64,000 nt of DNA from Sphingomonas sp. Leaf242 (lineage in GTDB: Bacteria > Pseudomonadota > Alphaproteobacteria > Sphingomonadales > Sphingomonadaceae), in the NCBI RefSeq assembly GCF_001422045.1, contig NZ_LMLW01000001.1, positions 566,972 to 630,971 of the forward strand, written 5' to 3'. The notes below the pieces were generated by a model. The model ran no database searches. It worked only from the letters and a program-made list of their open reading frames with translations, and was not told where the DNA came from. This document shows, one piece after another, positions 1-7,686 of the stretch (position 1 is the first letter of the stretch; each line of letters opens with the position of its first letter). The position numbers and the translations under genes were made by a program.

Positions 1-2
1 AC

Positions 3-197
3 CTGTTCCCACAGGACCAGGTGGCAACGGCGACCGGTATATCGGGAACCGCGGCCAATCTTGGTGTTCTGATCTTCACGCTGACGCTCGGCGCGCTCGT
101 CGACCAGGTCGGGTATCAGCCTTTCTTCATATTGCTGGGGCTGCTCGATATCGTCGGCGCGGCGCTGCTCTGGACCATGGTGCGAAAGACCGCATGA
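3..197 (+). CDS. MFS transporter, C-terminal end (partial)
   Basis: An open frame enters from the left edge and ends at TGA 195-197, giving about 64 residues. The fragment contains PQDQVATATGISG followed by two hydrophobic segments (around LGVLIFTLTLGAL and FFILLGLLDIVGAALLW) and a short basic tail, VRKTA. This matches the last two membrane helices of major facilitator sugar or hexuronate transporters. Its stop overlaps the start of the beta-xylosidase gene in ATGA, so the two are very probably co-translated and the transporter would import a xylan- or pectin-derived sugar. The substrate is inferred only from the neighbour. Confidence 0.8.
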   Translation: MFPQDQVATATGISGTAANLGVLIFTLTLGALVDQVGYQPFFILLGLLDIVGAALLWTMVRKTA

Positions 198-1795
198 CTT
201 CACATCGTATGACACCGGCCAACCCCATCCTGCGCGGGTTCAACCCCGATCCCTCGATCGTGCGCGTCGGAGACGATTATTACATCGCGACGTCCACGTT
301 CGAATGGTTTCCGGGCGTACAGATCCATCACAGTCGCAACCTGACGGACTGGCAGTTGGTCGGTCGGCCGCTGTCGAGACCAACGCAACTCGACATGCGC
401 GGCGATCCCGATTCCTGCGGCGTCTGGGCGCCCGACATCAGCTACAAGGATGGTCGCTTCCATCTGATCTACACCGATGTAAAGCGCTATGGCCGCACCA
501 CCGTCGACGGCGCGAAGGGCGCCTCGCTCCGGGACTTCCACAATTACTGGGTCTGGAGCGACCGGATCGACGGCGACTGGTCCGATCCCGTGCACTTGAA
601 CAGCAGCGGGTTCGATCCCGCGCTGTTCCATGACGACGACGGCCGTAGCTGGTTGCTCAACATGCTGTGGGATCATCGTCCCGATCGCCAGCGGTTCGCG
701 GGTATCATCGTGCAGGAGATGGACTTCGCAGCGGGCCGCCTGATCGGCGATCGCCGCATGATCTTCGAAGGAACTGCGCTCGGTTTCACCGAAGGTCCGC
801 ATCTCTACAAGCGCGATGGTTGGTATCACCTGCTGGTCGCAGAAGGCGGCACGGGGCGCGGGCACGCCATCGTGATGGCACGCTCGCGTAACCTGTTCGG
901 GCCCTATGCGGTACATCCCGACGGCCCCGTCCTGACGTCGCGCGACAACCCGGACGCGCCGTTGCAGCGGCTTGGTCACGGCGATCTCGTCGAGACGCCC
1001 GACGGCCAGACGTGGATGGCGTATCTTTGCGGCCGGCCGCTGCCCGACAGCGACCGGTGCGTGCTGGGTCGCGAGACTGCGATCCGGCCGATGCGCTGGG
1101 ACGACGATGGCTGGCTGCGCAGTGCCGAGCCGCTCGCCGATACGGTCGTCGAAACTCCCGTTCGCGCACTGGACGTTTTCGATTTGCCGGTGCTGCCGCA
1201 GGCGTTTCAATGGCTTCGCACGCCGTATCCCGAGTATCTGTTCAGCCTGACCGAGCGACCCGGCCATCTGCGCCTGTTCGGTCGCGAGACGATCGGCAGT
1301 CACTTCCATCAGGCATTGGTCGCGCGCCGACCGCAGGCGTTCCGTTACGACGTCCGCACGCTGATGGACTTCGATCCCGAGCATTTCCAACAGGCAGCGG
1401 GGCTGATCTGCTATTACAACAGCAGCAAATACCTCTTTCTGCATGTAACCGCAGGAGACGCGGGCGAGCGTCAGCTTCAGGTCCTGTCCGTCCTGCCGAT
1501 CGGCGAGGGGCAAAGTACGTTGACGTCGCCCGTGGCGCTTCCGCCCGGACCGATCGAACTCCGTGCGAGCGTCGATCACGAACGGCTGAACTTCGGCTTT
1601 CGGGTGACGCCTGTCGCCGATTGGCAGTGGCTGCCGGAGACATTCGATGCCAGCCTCCTGTCGGACGAGGCGACGCTGCCCGGTCTGCCGAACTTCACCG
1701 GAACTTTTGTCGGCATGGCCTGCCAGGATCTTGCCGGGACCGCACGCCCCGCCGATTTCCGGTTTTTCCAGTATGTCGAAGATGGGGCGGACTGA
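194..1795 (+). CDS. Glycoside hydrolase family 43 beta-xylosidase
   Basis: A 533-residue GH43 enzyme, probably a beta-xylosidase releasing xylose from xylo-oligosaccharides. The N-terminal five-bladed propeller carries the three expected acidic residues: the general base in NPDPS (D19), the modulating Asp in FDPALF (about D141) and the general acid in TEGPHLY (about E200). The C-terminal 200 residues fit the beta-sandwich that accompanies GH43 subfamily 11-type xylosidases. There is no signal peptide, so the enzyme is probably cytoplasmic and acts after uptake by the upstream MFS transporter, whose stop codon it overlaps by ATGA. A second ATG at 209 is a possible alternative start. Arabinofuranosidase activity cannot be excluded. 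Confidence 0.9.
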   Translation: MTSHRMTPANPILRGFNPDPSIVRVGDDYYIATSTFEWFPGVQIHHSRNLTDWQLVGRPLSRPTQLDMRGDPDSCGVWAPDISYKDGRFHLIYTDVKRYGRTTVDGAKGASLRDFHNYWVWSDRIDGDWSDPVHLNSSGFDPALFHDDDGRSWLLNMLWDHRPDRQRFAGIIVQEMDFAAGRLIGDRRMIFEGTALGFTEGPHLYKRDGWYHLLVAEGGTGRGHAIVMARSRNLFGPYAVHPDGPVLTSRDNPDAPLQRLGHGDLVETPDGQTWMAYLCGRPLPDSDRCVLGRETAIRPMRWDDDGWLRSAEPLADTVVETPVRALDVFDLPVLPQAFQWLRTPYPEYLFSLTERPGHLRLFGRETIGSHFHQALVARRPQAFRYDVRTLMDFDPEHFQQAAGLICYYNSSKYLFLHVTAGDAGERQLQVLSVLPIGEGQSTLTSPVALPPGPIELRASVDHERLNFGFRVTPVADWQWLPETFDASLLSDEATLPGLPNFTGTFVGMACQDLAGTARPADFRFFQYVEDGAD

Positions 1796-1970
1796 CGGGA
1801 ATTGGCCGTGTCCATGATCGTCTCGCAATATCTGGGCCTGTCCCACTCCGCGGAATTCTCACCGTAGTGCCATCGTAGCACCGTGAAGTAATGCGCCAGA
1901 GGACGCAGTTGCCGATTGGAGCCGACCGGGCGCAGATCTCGTCTCGGGCGGGCGGCTCCAGGATGACGTT

Positions 1971-2870
1971 TCAGCTTCGAACGTCTCCGCCGCCGAAGAC
2001 GACCTGGTTGCGCACGGCAGGGGCGAACAAGCCGTAGAGAAACGGTAGGTTGCCACCGCTCACCGCATCGAGCGCAGCACGGTGCTCGGGTGGCAGGGTG
2101 AGGCCGAGTGCGGCGACATTGTCGGTTACCTGCTCCGCCCGGCTCACGCCCATCAGCGTCGATGCGACGCCGGGCTGCCCGACCACCCAGGACAGCGCGA
2201 CGCGCGCGGGCGTCTCGTTCATCTCCGCTGCGACGCGCTTCAGTTCGTCGAGGATCTGCCAGTTGCGCTCGGTGAACAGCGTGTCGCCGAACGGATTGTC
2301 GCCATCGAGCCGCTTGTCGTCGACGGGCCGCGCCGTGTCGTGCTGCCCGGCCTGGTTGGGGACGCCGCCCGCGCGCTTCGGACCCGCCTCGACGGTCGCG
2401 CGGTCGTATTTCCCGGTGAGCAGACCATAGGCGAGGGGGCTCCACGGCACGAGCCCCATGCCCGCCGATCGCGCGAGCGGCAGATGCTCGGCTTCGACCC
2501 CGCGTTCGACGAGCGAATAGAAATATTGCAGGCCGATCGGCGCCGGATCGCCCTGTACCCGCGCCAGCGTCGCGAGTTCGGCGACGTACCATGCCGGGGT
2601 ATTGGATATGCCCCAGTAGCGGATCTTGCCCGCTGCGACGAGCGCGGTCATCGTCCGCAGCAGTTCCTCGGGCGGCGTGATGCCGTCCCAGACATGCACC
2701 CAGTACAGGTCGATGAAGTCCGTCCGGAGGCGGCGGAGCGATCCTTCGACGGACGCCAGGATGTGGCGCGCGCCATTGCCGCCCGCGTGATAGCCGCGGC
2801 CGGTCGCAAACCCCGATTTCGTCGCGATCACCAGCCGATCGCGCGACGCTCGCGCGGCGACGAAGCGGCG
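1971..2870 (-). pseudogene. Aldo/keto reductase lacking its N-terminus
   Basis: The minus-strand frame reads as a normal aldo/keto reductase from about 2870, through RDRLVIATKSGF, the catalytic-His region DLYWVHVWD, and a C-terminal NADPH-binding part (STLMGVSRAEQVTDN). Family members run about 340 residues and begin with a strand and a loop holding the catalytic Asp and Tyr. Those first ~60 residues are absent. Upstream of 2870 the frame runs into unrelated sequence, the left copy of a duplicated element. The first usable in-frame ATG is at 2831, inside the fold. I therefore call it a truncated pseudogene cut at the edge of the accessory region. Confidence 0.8.
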
Positions 2871-3212
2871 TTTTGCACACCAGCAATATCAAGGCAGAAC
2901 ACCGCTACTCCTCGTTGATGCCACAGCATTCACATGGTTCGCGTTATTCGCGCTGATCTATGCAGCGGCACTTCTGGCTGGCTGGTTGCCGGATTTCTTA
3001 GAAGTGCTGGTCGGGCTGCTTCTATTAGGTGGTCCGTTGAGGGTAGGGTGGTAAATCGTCGTATCAGGATCGAAGCGGCCAAGGCTCCGGACGCGTTGTA
3101 TAGGAAACGGCTGCTCACAAGTCGGTAAGCCACGGCGCCCGCTTACCAGCGCATTGTCCCGCCAGCTGCCCGTCCGCTTTCTTTCCCAGCTCGGCCATTC
3201 CGCTATCACCCA
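2862..3212 (+). repeat. Accessory-region repeat, left copy (A), with a broken small membrane ORF
   Basis: This stretch matches 6334-6665 at roughly 75-80% by eye. It would encode a short membrane protein, with recognisable segments VDATAFTWFALFALIY and AGWLPDFLEVLVGL. Compared with the right copy, one base is missing near 3048, so this frame ends at TAA 3052-3054. The rest of the protein (RRIRIEAAKAPDALY) continues in another frame to 3128. The left copy is therefore a decayed pseudogene version. Its left boundary coincides with the truncation point of the aldo/keto reductase gene. The function of the encoded protein is unknown. Confidence 0.75.
3171..3212 (+). repeat. Short dispersed tail repeat, copy 1
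   Basis: A ~42 bp motif starting CGTCCGCTTT and ending near CCGCTATCACCCA. It recurs at 5539-5580 with a few substitutions, and its first part recurs at about 6650-6665. It follows the end of repeat copy A, while at the second site it stands alone behind a different gene. Confidence 0.6.
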
Positions 3213-3275
3213 GATTACGTCGTTGGCGGCTATTTCTTTCGCGCACTAGAGCGAACACAGCCGACGTTGCCAAAT

Positions 3276-4136
3276 CTAACGTCGAAGCAGGAGCATTCGT
3301 AAGGGTTCTTCACCGTTCATAAGAGCGTCTCGCCCAATGGGCTGGCGGCCGCTTCCGTGGTCGATGTCATGAATTGCAAAGCCGGCTTTGGTAATCTCAT
3401 CGATAAATTGCCCGGCGTCGGCGTACACAGAAGGAGAAAACTCGACAACCATGGTACGAAGATGTTGGCCGTCAACCATCTGGCGCATGCCTTGCCAAAT
3501 TGCCTCCTCAAAACCTTCCGCGTCGATTTTGACAAAATTTGCTTCCAGAGCACCAGGAATGCTGTCCAATCGACGTGTGCTGCATTCGATGCGCATCGAA
3601 TTCGCGACGATTGCGCCGGTAAGTTGGGCTCCTCCCGGATGGTTTAATGGGATCATTAGCGTAACATCCCGACCGTCGCGCTCCGCGACAGGGAAAGTGT
3701 GCACCGTTACTCTATCCGTAACGCCGTTTAAAATGCATGTGGCCTCAATGCGCTGGGCCATTGCCGGGTTAGGTTCGATTGCGAGAACTCTTCCGGTAGC
3801 ACCGCATCTATCAGCCATGATCATCGAGAAATAGCCAAGATTTGCGCCTACATCTATCGCGGTCATACCTTTTTTCAAAGTGTCTATAACAATTTCGGTG
3901 ACGCGAGGCTCCCAAATACCATCCGCGATAATATGCGGTGATACACTCCAATCGTTCGGATCCACAAATATCTTGTACTGCCCAAGCATCCGGCAAAGTA
4001 CCATCTCGTTGCCGAGAGATTGTGCAAAAGCACGATTATGAAGGTATCTTCTCCGCAAAGCTCGCTGCATCTGAGGAAAATGTCTCAAATACGAAACTTT
4101 TCGTCCGAAAATGGTCGGGCTGATTGGTCTTGGCAT
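3276..4136 (-). CDS. FkbM-family SAM-dependent methyltransferase
   Basis: A 286-residue protein of the FkbM methyltransferase family. The SAM-binding glycine motif IDVGANLGYFS lies at residues 94-104, an acidic strand end IEPNP at about 120-124, and the family's VKIDAEGFEE motif at about 202-211. Characterised relatives O-methylate sugars or polyketides, often in surface polysaccharide loci; no substrate can be named here. Base composition is visibly more AT-rich than in the core genes around it, and there is no operon partner. It lies between the two copies of the accessory repeat, so horizontal acquisition is likely. The start ATG at 4136 gives a full-length N-terminal extension. Confidence 0.85.
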   Translation of the reverse strand: MPRPISPTIFGRKVSYLRHFPQMQRALRRRYLHNRAFAQSLGNEMVLCRMLGQYKIFVDPNDWSVSPHIIADGIWEPRVTEIVIDTLKKGMTAIDVGANLGYFSMIMADRCGATGRVLAIEPNPAMAQRIEATCILNGVTDRVTVHTFPVAERDGRDVTLMIPLNHPGGAQLTGAIVANSMRIECSTRRLDSIPGALEANFVKIDAEGFEEAIWQGMRQMVDGQHLRTMVVEFSPSVYADAGQFIDEITKAGFAIHDIDHGSGRQPIGRDALMNGEEPLRMLLLRR

Positions 4137-4914
4137 ACCGGCTTATCAGATGACCAGCTCTGACATTCAAGCCATGCCGATTATTTTATGGCGCAAATTA
4201 AAGGTTTTGAATTTCCGAGCAGCAACCGGGCGATCACGGTATGAAGCCTATCGACGCGGCACACCCGCCTATAGCGCGAGAGCGCCAATTGCTGGCTGCC
4301 GAACAGGGCTTCACATTCGGTGCACTGTCCGGGCAGGCATCGGCTGATCTATTCCTGACCGGATCAAGCATTGAGCCGCGGATCGCAAGCGCAGGAGTCA
4401 AGTCTCCCTATCCTTAAAGCAAACGACACGGCGGAGAGGTTCTGGCGGTCTCTGGGCTACAGAGGGTTGGCGGGTCGGCCCTGACAAGTTCAAGTCGCGA
4501 AAAGACTATCGTATCGGTCTACCCCTGCGCTCAGGCGGCAGTCCAGCAGCTTCACCTGCCCGATACAACACGATTTTCATTCCCATTTCCCGATCCTTTT
4601 CGGGAAAGGTCCGAGCGTGGAGCGAAGTACGCTAACGCCATCTGCCTTCTCAACAGCGGAGGGTGCGCGTTTCTTCGGTCCCGGAGATTGGCGATCCCGG
4701 CCGCGGCGTATAACCCCTCCGCCAGAGCCGCCTCTGCCGCGCGGAAACGCGAGGTTTCTCGACGTCCTATGTCGCGATGTACCCCCTTGATACCCGAGAC
4801 AGACTGAGAGATCTGGTCAACTAAATCAGAATTGAACCATATGGCAGTCCGTCGCCTACGCCAATTGACGACATAGCCGGTATCTCGCTCACTCGGTATT
4901 AACCGCTAGCACTC
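4137..4914. other. Gene-poor stretch of the accessory region
   Basis: No convincing gene was found in these ~780 bases. Three weak signals were seen. A 58-codon frame at 4241-4417 begins MKPIDAAHPP and has no recognised relative. A plus-strand frame at about 4396-4483 ends NDTAERFWRSLGYR, which resembles the last part of a GNAT acetyltransferase. A minus-strand frame free of stops runs from about 4900 to 4550 but has no usable start codon. These fit decayed genes but prove nothing. Confidence 0.5.
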
Positions 4915-5495
4915 ATGACGAGACTCATGTCGAACAGGCCGGATGCGAGTGTTGTGGAAGCAGGTCGGCTCAAATTCCGTGTCGAGTGGAAGAAAGGCTT
5001 TGAGCATCTTCGGCTCCCCGCACGGAAGGCGTGGGTCGGATCGGCATTCCTGAGTATCTGGCTGCTCCTTTGGGCCTGGGGTGGCAGCAAGGCGGTAATC
5101 AGCCACTATCAGGATGCGATGACGCCAGTTTGGCTTGTCGTATTGGTGCTAGTGTTGGCCGGAACAACGGTTTTACTTATGGGTCAAATCGTCGGCGTCG
5201 ACATCATTCGGGTCCATCGAGGCGAGTTGACGATCACAAGACGTGCTGGCCCGTTTTTACGCACGTGGCGGTATAGCACCCACATGATCGACAATCTGCG
5301 CATAGACATGTCCCAGTGGGCCGGAGAGGACAATGACGGAGCCCAGTATGTTCCTTTCACGAAGCAACAATGGGTTCCGTTCGTTTCGACTACGGCGCTG
5401 AGACGATCCATCTGGCTCCTGATGTCGACGCACCTGAAGCACTACAAATTGCTGACTGGCTTCGGCGACGCTTGCCCGTTTCGGCATCCTGCTGA
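4915..5495 (+). pseudogene. PH-like membrane protein with a C-terminal frameshift
   Basis: The frame from ATG 4915 encodes a basic N-terminus, two membrane helices (around residues 41-60 and 72-95) and a following segment (ITRRAGPFLRTWRYSTHMIDNLRI), typical of a conserved family of small two-helix proteins with a PH-like cytoplasmic domain. After about 5365 this frame turns into low-complexity nonsense up to 5583. The expected C-terminal strand-helix, GSVRFDYGAETIHLAP followed by APEALQIADWL, is encoded in another frame and ends at TGA 5493-5495. A single indel between about 5345 and 5370 explains this. The product is probably non-functional unless the indel is a sequencing error. Family function is unknown. 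Confidence 0.7.
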
Positions 5496-5538
5496 TCAAT
5501 ATTGGTCAGGCTGCCACCTCGATCGAAGCGCTGTCGAA

Positions 5539-5580
5539 CGTCCGCTTTCCTCCCATCTCGGCTATTCCGCTAACGCCCAA
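5539..5580 (+). repeat. Short dispersed tail repeat, copy 2
   Basis: A ~42 bp copy of the motif at 3171-3212, sharing CGTCCGCTTTC, CTCGGC and ATTCCGCTA in the same order and spacing. It lies just downstream of the frameshifted membrane-protein gene, not next to the long repeat. Confidence 0.6.
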
Positions 5581-5635
5581 TAGTCGACACCGGGCTTGGT
5601 CTAGCCGCTTGCTGATAGCGGTCGTTGAGCGGGTC

Positions 5636-5851
5636 ATGAAAACGTGCCACCATCACGCGATGGCGATCGGACCGAAACCACGCATTTTGGACGAAGATGC
5701 CGCCTTCCGGGCGATGTGCACGTACGTCGAGGCTTATTGGGAACGGAGCCTTCGCTCGTCCGACGACACCGCGCAGCTTCTGTCTGTAATGCATGACGAC
5801 CCAGCTACTGCTGACGACTGGGCCGAGGCCGTTGATAAGGTTGTCCGCTAG
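5636..5851 (+). CDS. Small acidic hypothetical protein
   Basis: An unrecognised protein of about 71 residues. The core (DEDAAFRAMCTYVEAYWE, then DDTAQLLSVMHDDPATADDW) is acidic and mostly helical, and resembles short orphan proteins I have seen in proteobacterial genomes whose function is unknown. ATG 5636 is the longest ATG start; ATG 5660 is also possible, and TTG 5609 is in frame. It is followed after ~85 bases by another small orphan gene. Composition and helical periodicity look like a real protein. Small orphans of this type often occur as solitary immunity-like genes, which is speculation here. Confidence 0.55.
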   Translation: MKTCHHHAMAIGPKPRILDEDAAFRAMCTYVEAYWERSLRSSDDTAQLLSVMHDDPATADDWAEAVDKVVR

Positions 5852-5935
5852 TGCCCAACTACGACCCTCAGGTTCAATTGCCGATACCCGGATACGGTCA
5901 TTGCTTAGTTATACGCAAGCGTGGGGCGGAGGGGC

Positions 5936-6244
5936 ATGGCCGAACCCTTAACTCTCATCGCGAACCGCGTTCGCTATTTCCACGAGAACGACGAGGCATT
6001 GTTCTTTGCATGGCTCGACCGAATGGAAGTTGTTTCGGGCTATGAGGGGCGCGGCGATGGACTGCATATCCGACTTGCCCGTCACCCGAATGACGACGAC
6101 CTCCGCGAGCTGATCGCGTTCCACCAACGCTATGCCATCGACATGCGCCAGCTTGCGATGTTCAAAGCACCAGGGAATGCGGGTTGGTTCGCCGCGCCAG
6201 GAGTGTATTGGCACCGGTCGGTGTTTGGTTCGGCATGGGTTTGA
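5936..6244 (+). CDS. Small hypothetical protein
   Basis: A protein of 102 residues with no function I can name. It begins with a hydrophobic strand (LTLIANRVRYF), has an aromatic-rich helix (EALFFAWLDRMEVVSG), then a basic-acidic segment (ARHPNDDDLRELIAFHQRY), and ends APGVYWHRSVFG. The ATG at 5936 is preceded by the purine-rich GCGGAGGGG; GTG 5921 is an in-frame alternative. It has no membrane segment or signal peptide, so it is probably cytoplasmic. It follows another small orphan gene and precedes repeat copy B. Its layout (compact, single domain, orphan) would fit an immunity-type protein, but no partner toxin is visible. Confidence 0.6.
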   Translation: MAEPLTLIANRVRYFHENDEALFFAWLDRMEVVSGYEGRGDGLHIRLARHPNDDDLRELIAFHQRYAIDMRQLAMFKAPGNAGWFAAPGVYWHRSVFGSAWV

Positions 6245-6333
6245 ACCGCCCAATTATTGCCGTTCGCAGCGCAGGTCGCGCTTCCCGAAGCCCAACGTTA
6301 CGATTGGCTTGAGACACAGATGGGGGCCGCATG

Positions 6334-6665
6334 AAAGCGGCGTTTTGGCGTTTGCGCACCAGCACTATCAAAGCGGGGCGCCGCCGCTCCCAGTTGATGC
6401 CGCAGCATTCGCATGGTTCGCGTTCTTTGCGCTGATCTATGTGGCGGCTCTTTTGGCAGGCTGGCAGCCGGATTTGATAGAGATGCTCGTCGGGCTGTCT
6501 CCAGTAGGGGGGGCGCTGATAGTGGGGGTGCTACATCGCCGTATCAGGATCGAAGCGGCCAAGGCCCCGGACGCGCTGTATAGGAAGCCGCTGCTCACAA
6601 GTCGTTAATCCACGGCGTCCGCTTTCCAGCGTATCGTTCCGAAAGCCGCCCTTCCGCTTTCCTCT
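6334..6665 (+). repeat. Accessory-region repeat, right copy (B)
   Basis: The intact counterpart of the repeat at 2862-3212. The two copies lie about 3.1 kb apart in the same orientation and bracket the FkbM gene, the frameshifted membrane gene and the two small orphans. Identity is uneven: highest over the hydrophobic coding part and over ATCGAAGCGGCCAAGGC, lower at the 3' end. Confidence 0.75.
6352..6608 (+). CDS. Small membrane protein in repeat copy B
   Basis: The frame reads FAHQHYQSGAPPLPVDAAAF, then two hydrophobic segments (WFAFFALIYVAALLAGW and MLVGLSPVGGALIVGVL) and a basic tail ending PDALYRKPLLTSR, with stop TAA at 6606-6608. That is roughly 85 residues. The left repeat copy encodes the same protein with a one-base deletion, and conservation of the hydrophobic segments between the copies argues that it is, or was, a real protein. 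The start is uncertain: no ATG lies in frame close by, a TTG upstream at about 6343 is possible, and the frame stays open further upstream. Function unknown; a two-helix inner-membrane protein is the simplest reading. Confidence 0.45.
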
Positions 6666-6695
6666 CATCACGACATTCATGCCGTAAAATCGAAC

Positions 6696-7300
6696 TTGGA
6701 TAACGATCAGCTCGATCTCGAAAGCGCGACCGAGGCTGAGTTGGTCGGCGTCTGCGCTCGCGCCAACAACGTGGTCAAGCGGTTCGGGCCGGGCTGGGCC
6801 CTATTATTCGAAGCTGATCGCCTCGAAGCGCTGGGATACCCCGTCGGCGAATTTCTCGCCCCCGCCTCCTGGCTCGTCGATCAAAAACGCCGCACTGCCT
6901 TCGAAGCAGAAGGCGCGCATACGAGAGCCGCTACTATTTCACGCTAACTTTCCTTCCGCCGGGCGACGCAATCGATGCCGCGGGCCGGTCGATTGTCGAT
7001 CGGGGCGAGGGGGCGCAAGGGCATGATTGGCGCACCGCTCCAGCCGGCTTCATCGCCGAAACCGACCGCGTGCGCGATCTGTTTGCTGCCTTCATGCCGA
7101 GGTGCGCGGACTGTCGTCGGCCAAAATCCTGACGTTCCTCTACCCCAGCCAATAATCATCCGGTCGCAGTTCTCGATACGCCGATGTATCTCGAGACGTT
7201 GCTCGCCGACACGCTACTGATCGGCGGACTCGAGACCAAGCTCGCCAACTGCGATGGTGCGTCGTTACGCGCACATCTCGGTCAAGCATTTGCAGCCTTA
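6696..7300 (+). pseudogene. trbE: trbE (VirB4-type conjugation ATPase) N-terminal remnant
   Basis: Consecutive pieces in different frames spell the N-terminal part of TrbE, the VirB4-like ATPase of conjugative type IV secretion: SATEAELVGVCARANNVVKR and ASWLVDQKRRTAFEAEGAH (6711-6915), then YYFTLTFLPPGDAIDAAGRS and FIAETDRVRDLFAAFMP (to about 7101), then EVRGLSSAKILTFL, then TPMYLETLLADTLLIGGLE (about 7180-7245). At least three frame changes are needed, near 6915, 7101 and 7150, plus an in-frame stop. The N-terminal leader and the Walker motifs of the C-terminal ATPase domain are absent. This is a dead fragment of a conjugative element beside tRNA-Lys. Confidence 0.8.
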
Positions 7301-7454
7301 TGCAGACCAGCTGATTTTCGAGGGAAAATCAGGTCACACTGCGCCCGAGAGAGAAGACCCCGGCCGACGTCACAAAACTGGTCACAGCACGAGTCCATTC
7401 CGCCTCAAAATTCAAGCGGGACCGAGCTAAATGCCTGATGCATATAGAAGGAAA

Positions 7455-7530
<76 letters not shown>

Positions 7531-7686
7531 ATTCCGGGGCGGTTTTGAGTGGCGCCCTGGTGTGGCGCCCCGCTGCTGGAGGCGCGCTGTTAGCAGACTC
7601 TTCGGGGGCCGCAACCCCCTTTTCGTCGATCCGAGTCCGTTTTGGTCGATCAGGGCGTTTTTTCGCGAATTAACTCGACTTTCGCG

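Noticed and set aside
200..1846. A 548-codon minus-strand open frame opposite the GH43 gene
   Set aside because: The plus strand carries a family 43 enzyme with all three catalytic acids, so the minus frame is a shadow.
4241..4417. 58-codon frame starting MKPIDAAHPPIARER
   Set aside because: No clear ribosome site or homology, and it sits in a decaying region. Recorded only as part of the gene-poor stretch.
4550..4904. Stop-free minus-strand stretch of ~118 codons
   Set aside because: No ATG, GTG or TTG in a sensible position and no family recognised. It may be a decayed gene but cannot be supported.
2862..7454. Expectation of an integrase or transposase gene in the accessory region
   Set aside because: Both strands were read for tyrosine recombinase, serine recombinase and DDE motifs, and none was found. 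The region is a remnant without its mobility gene.
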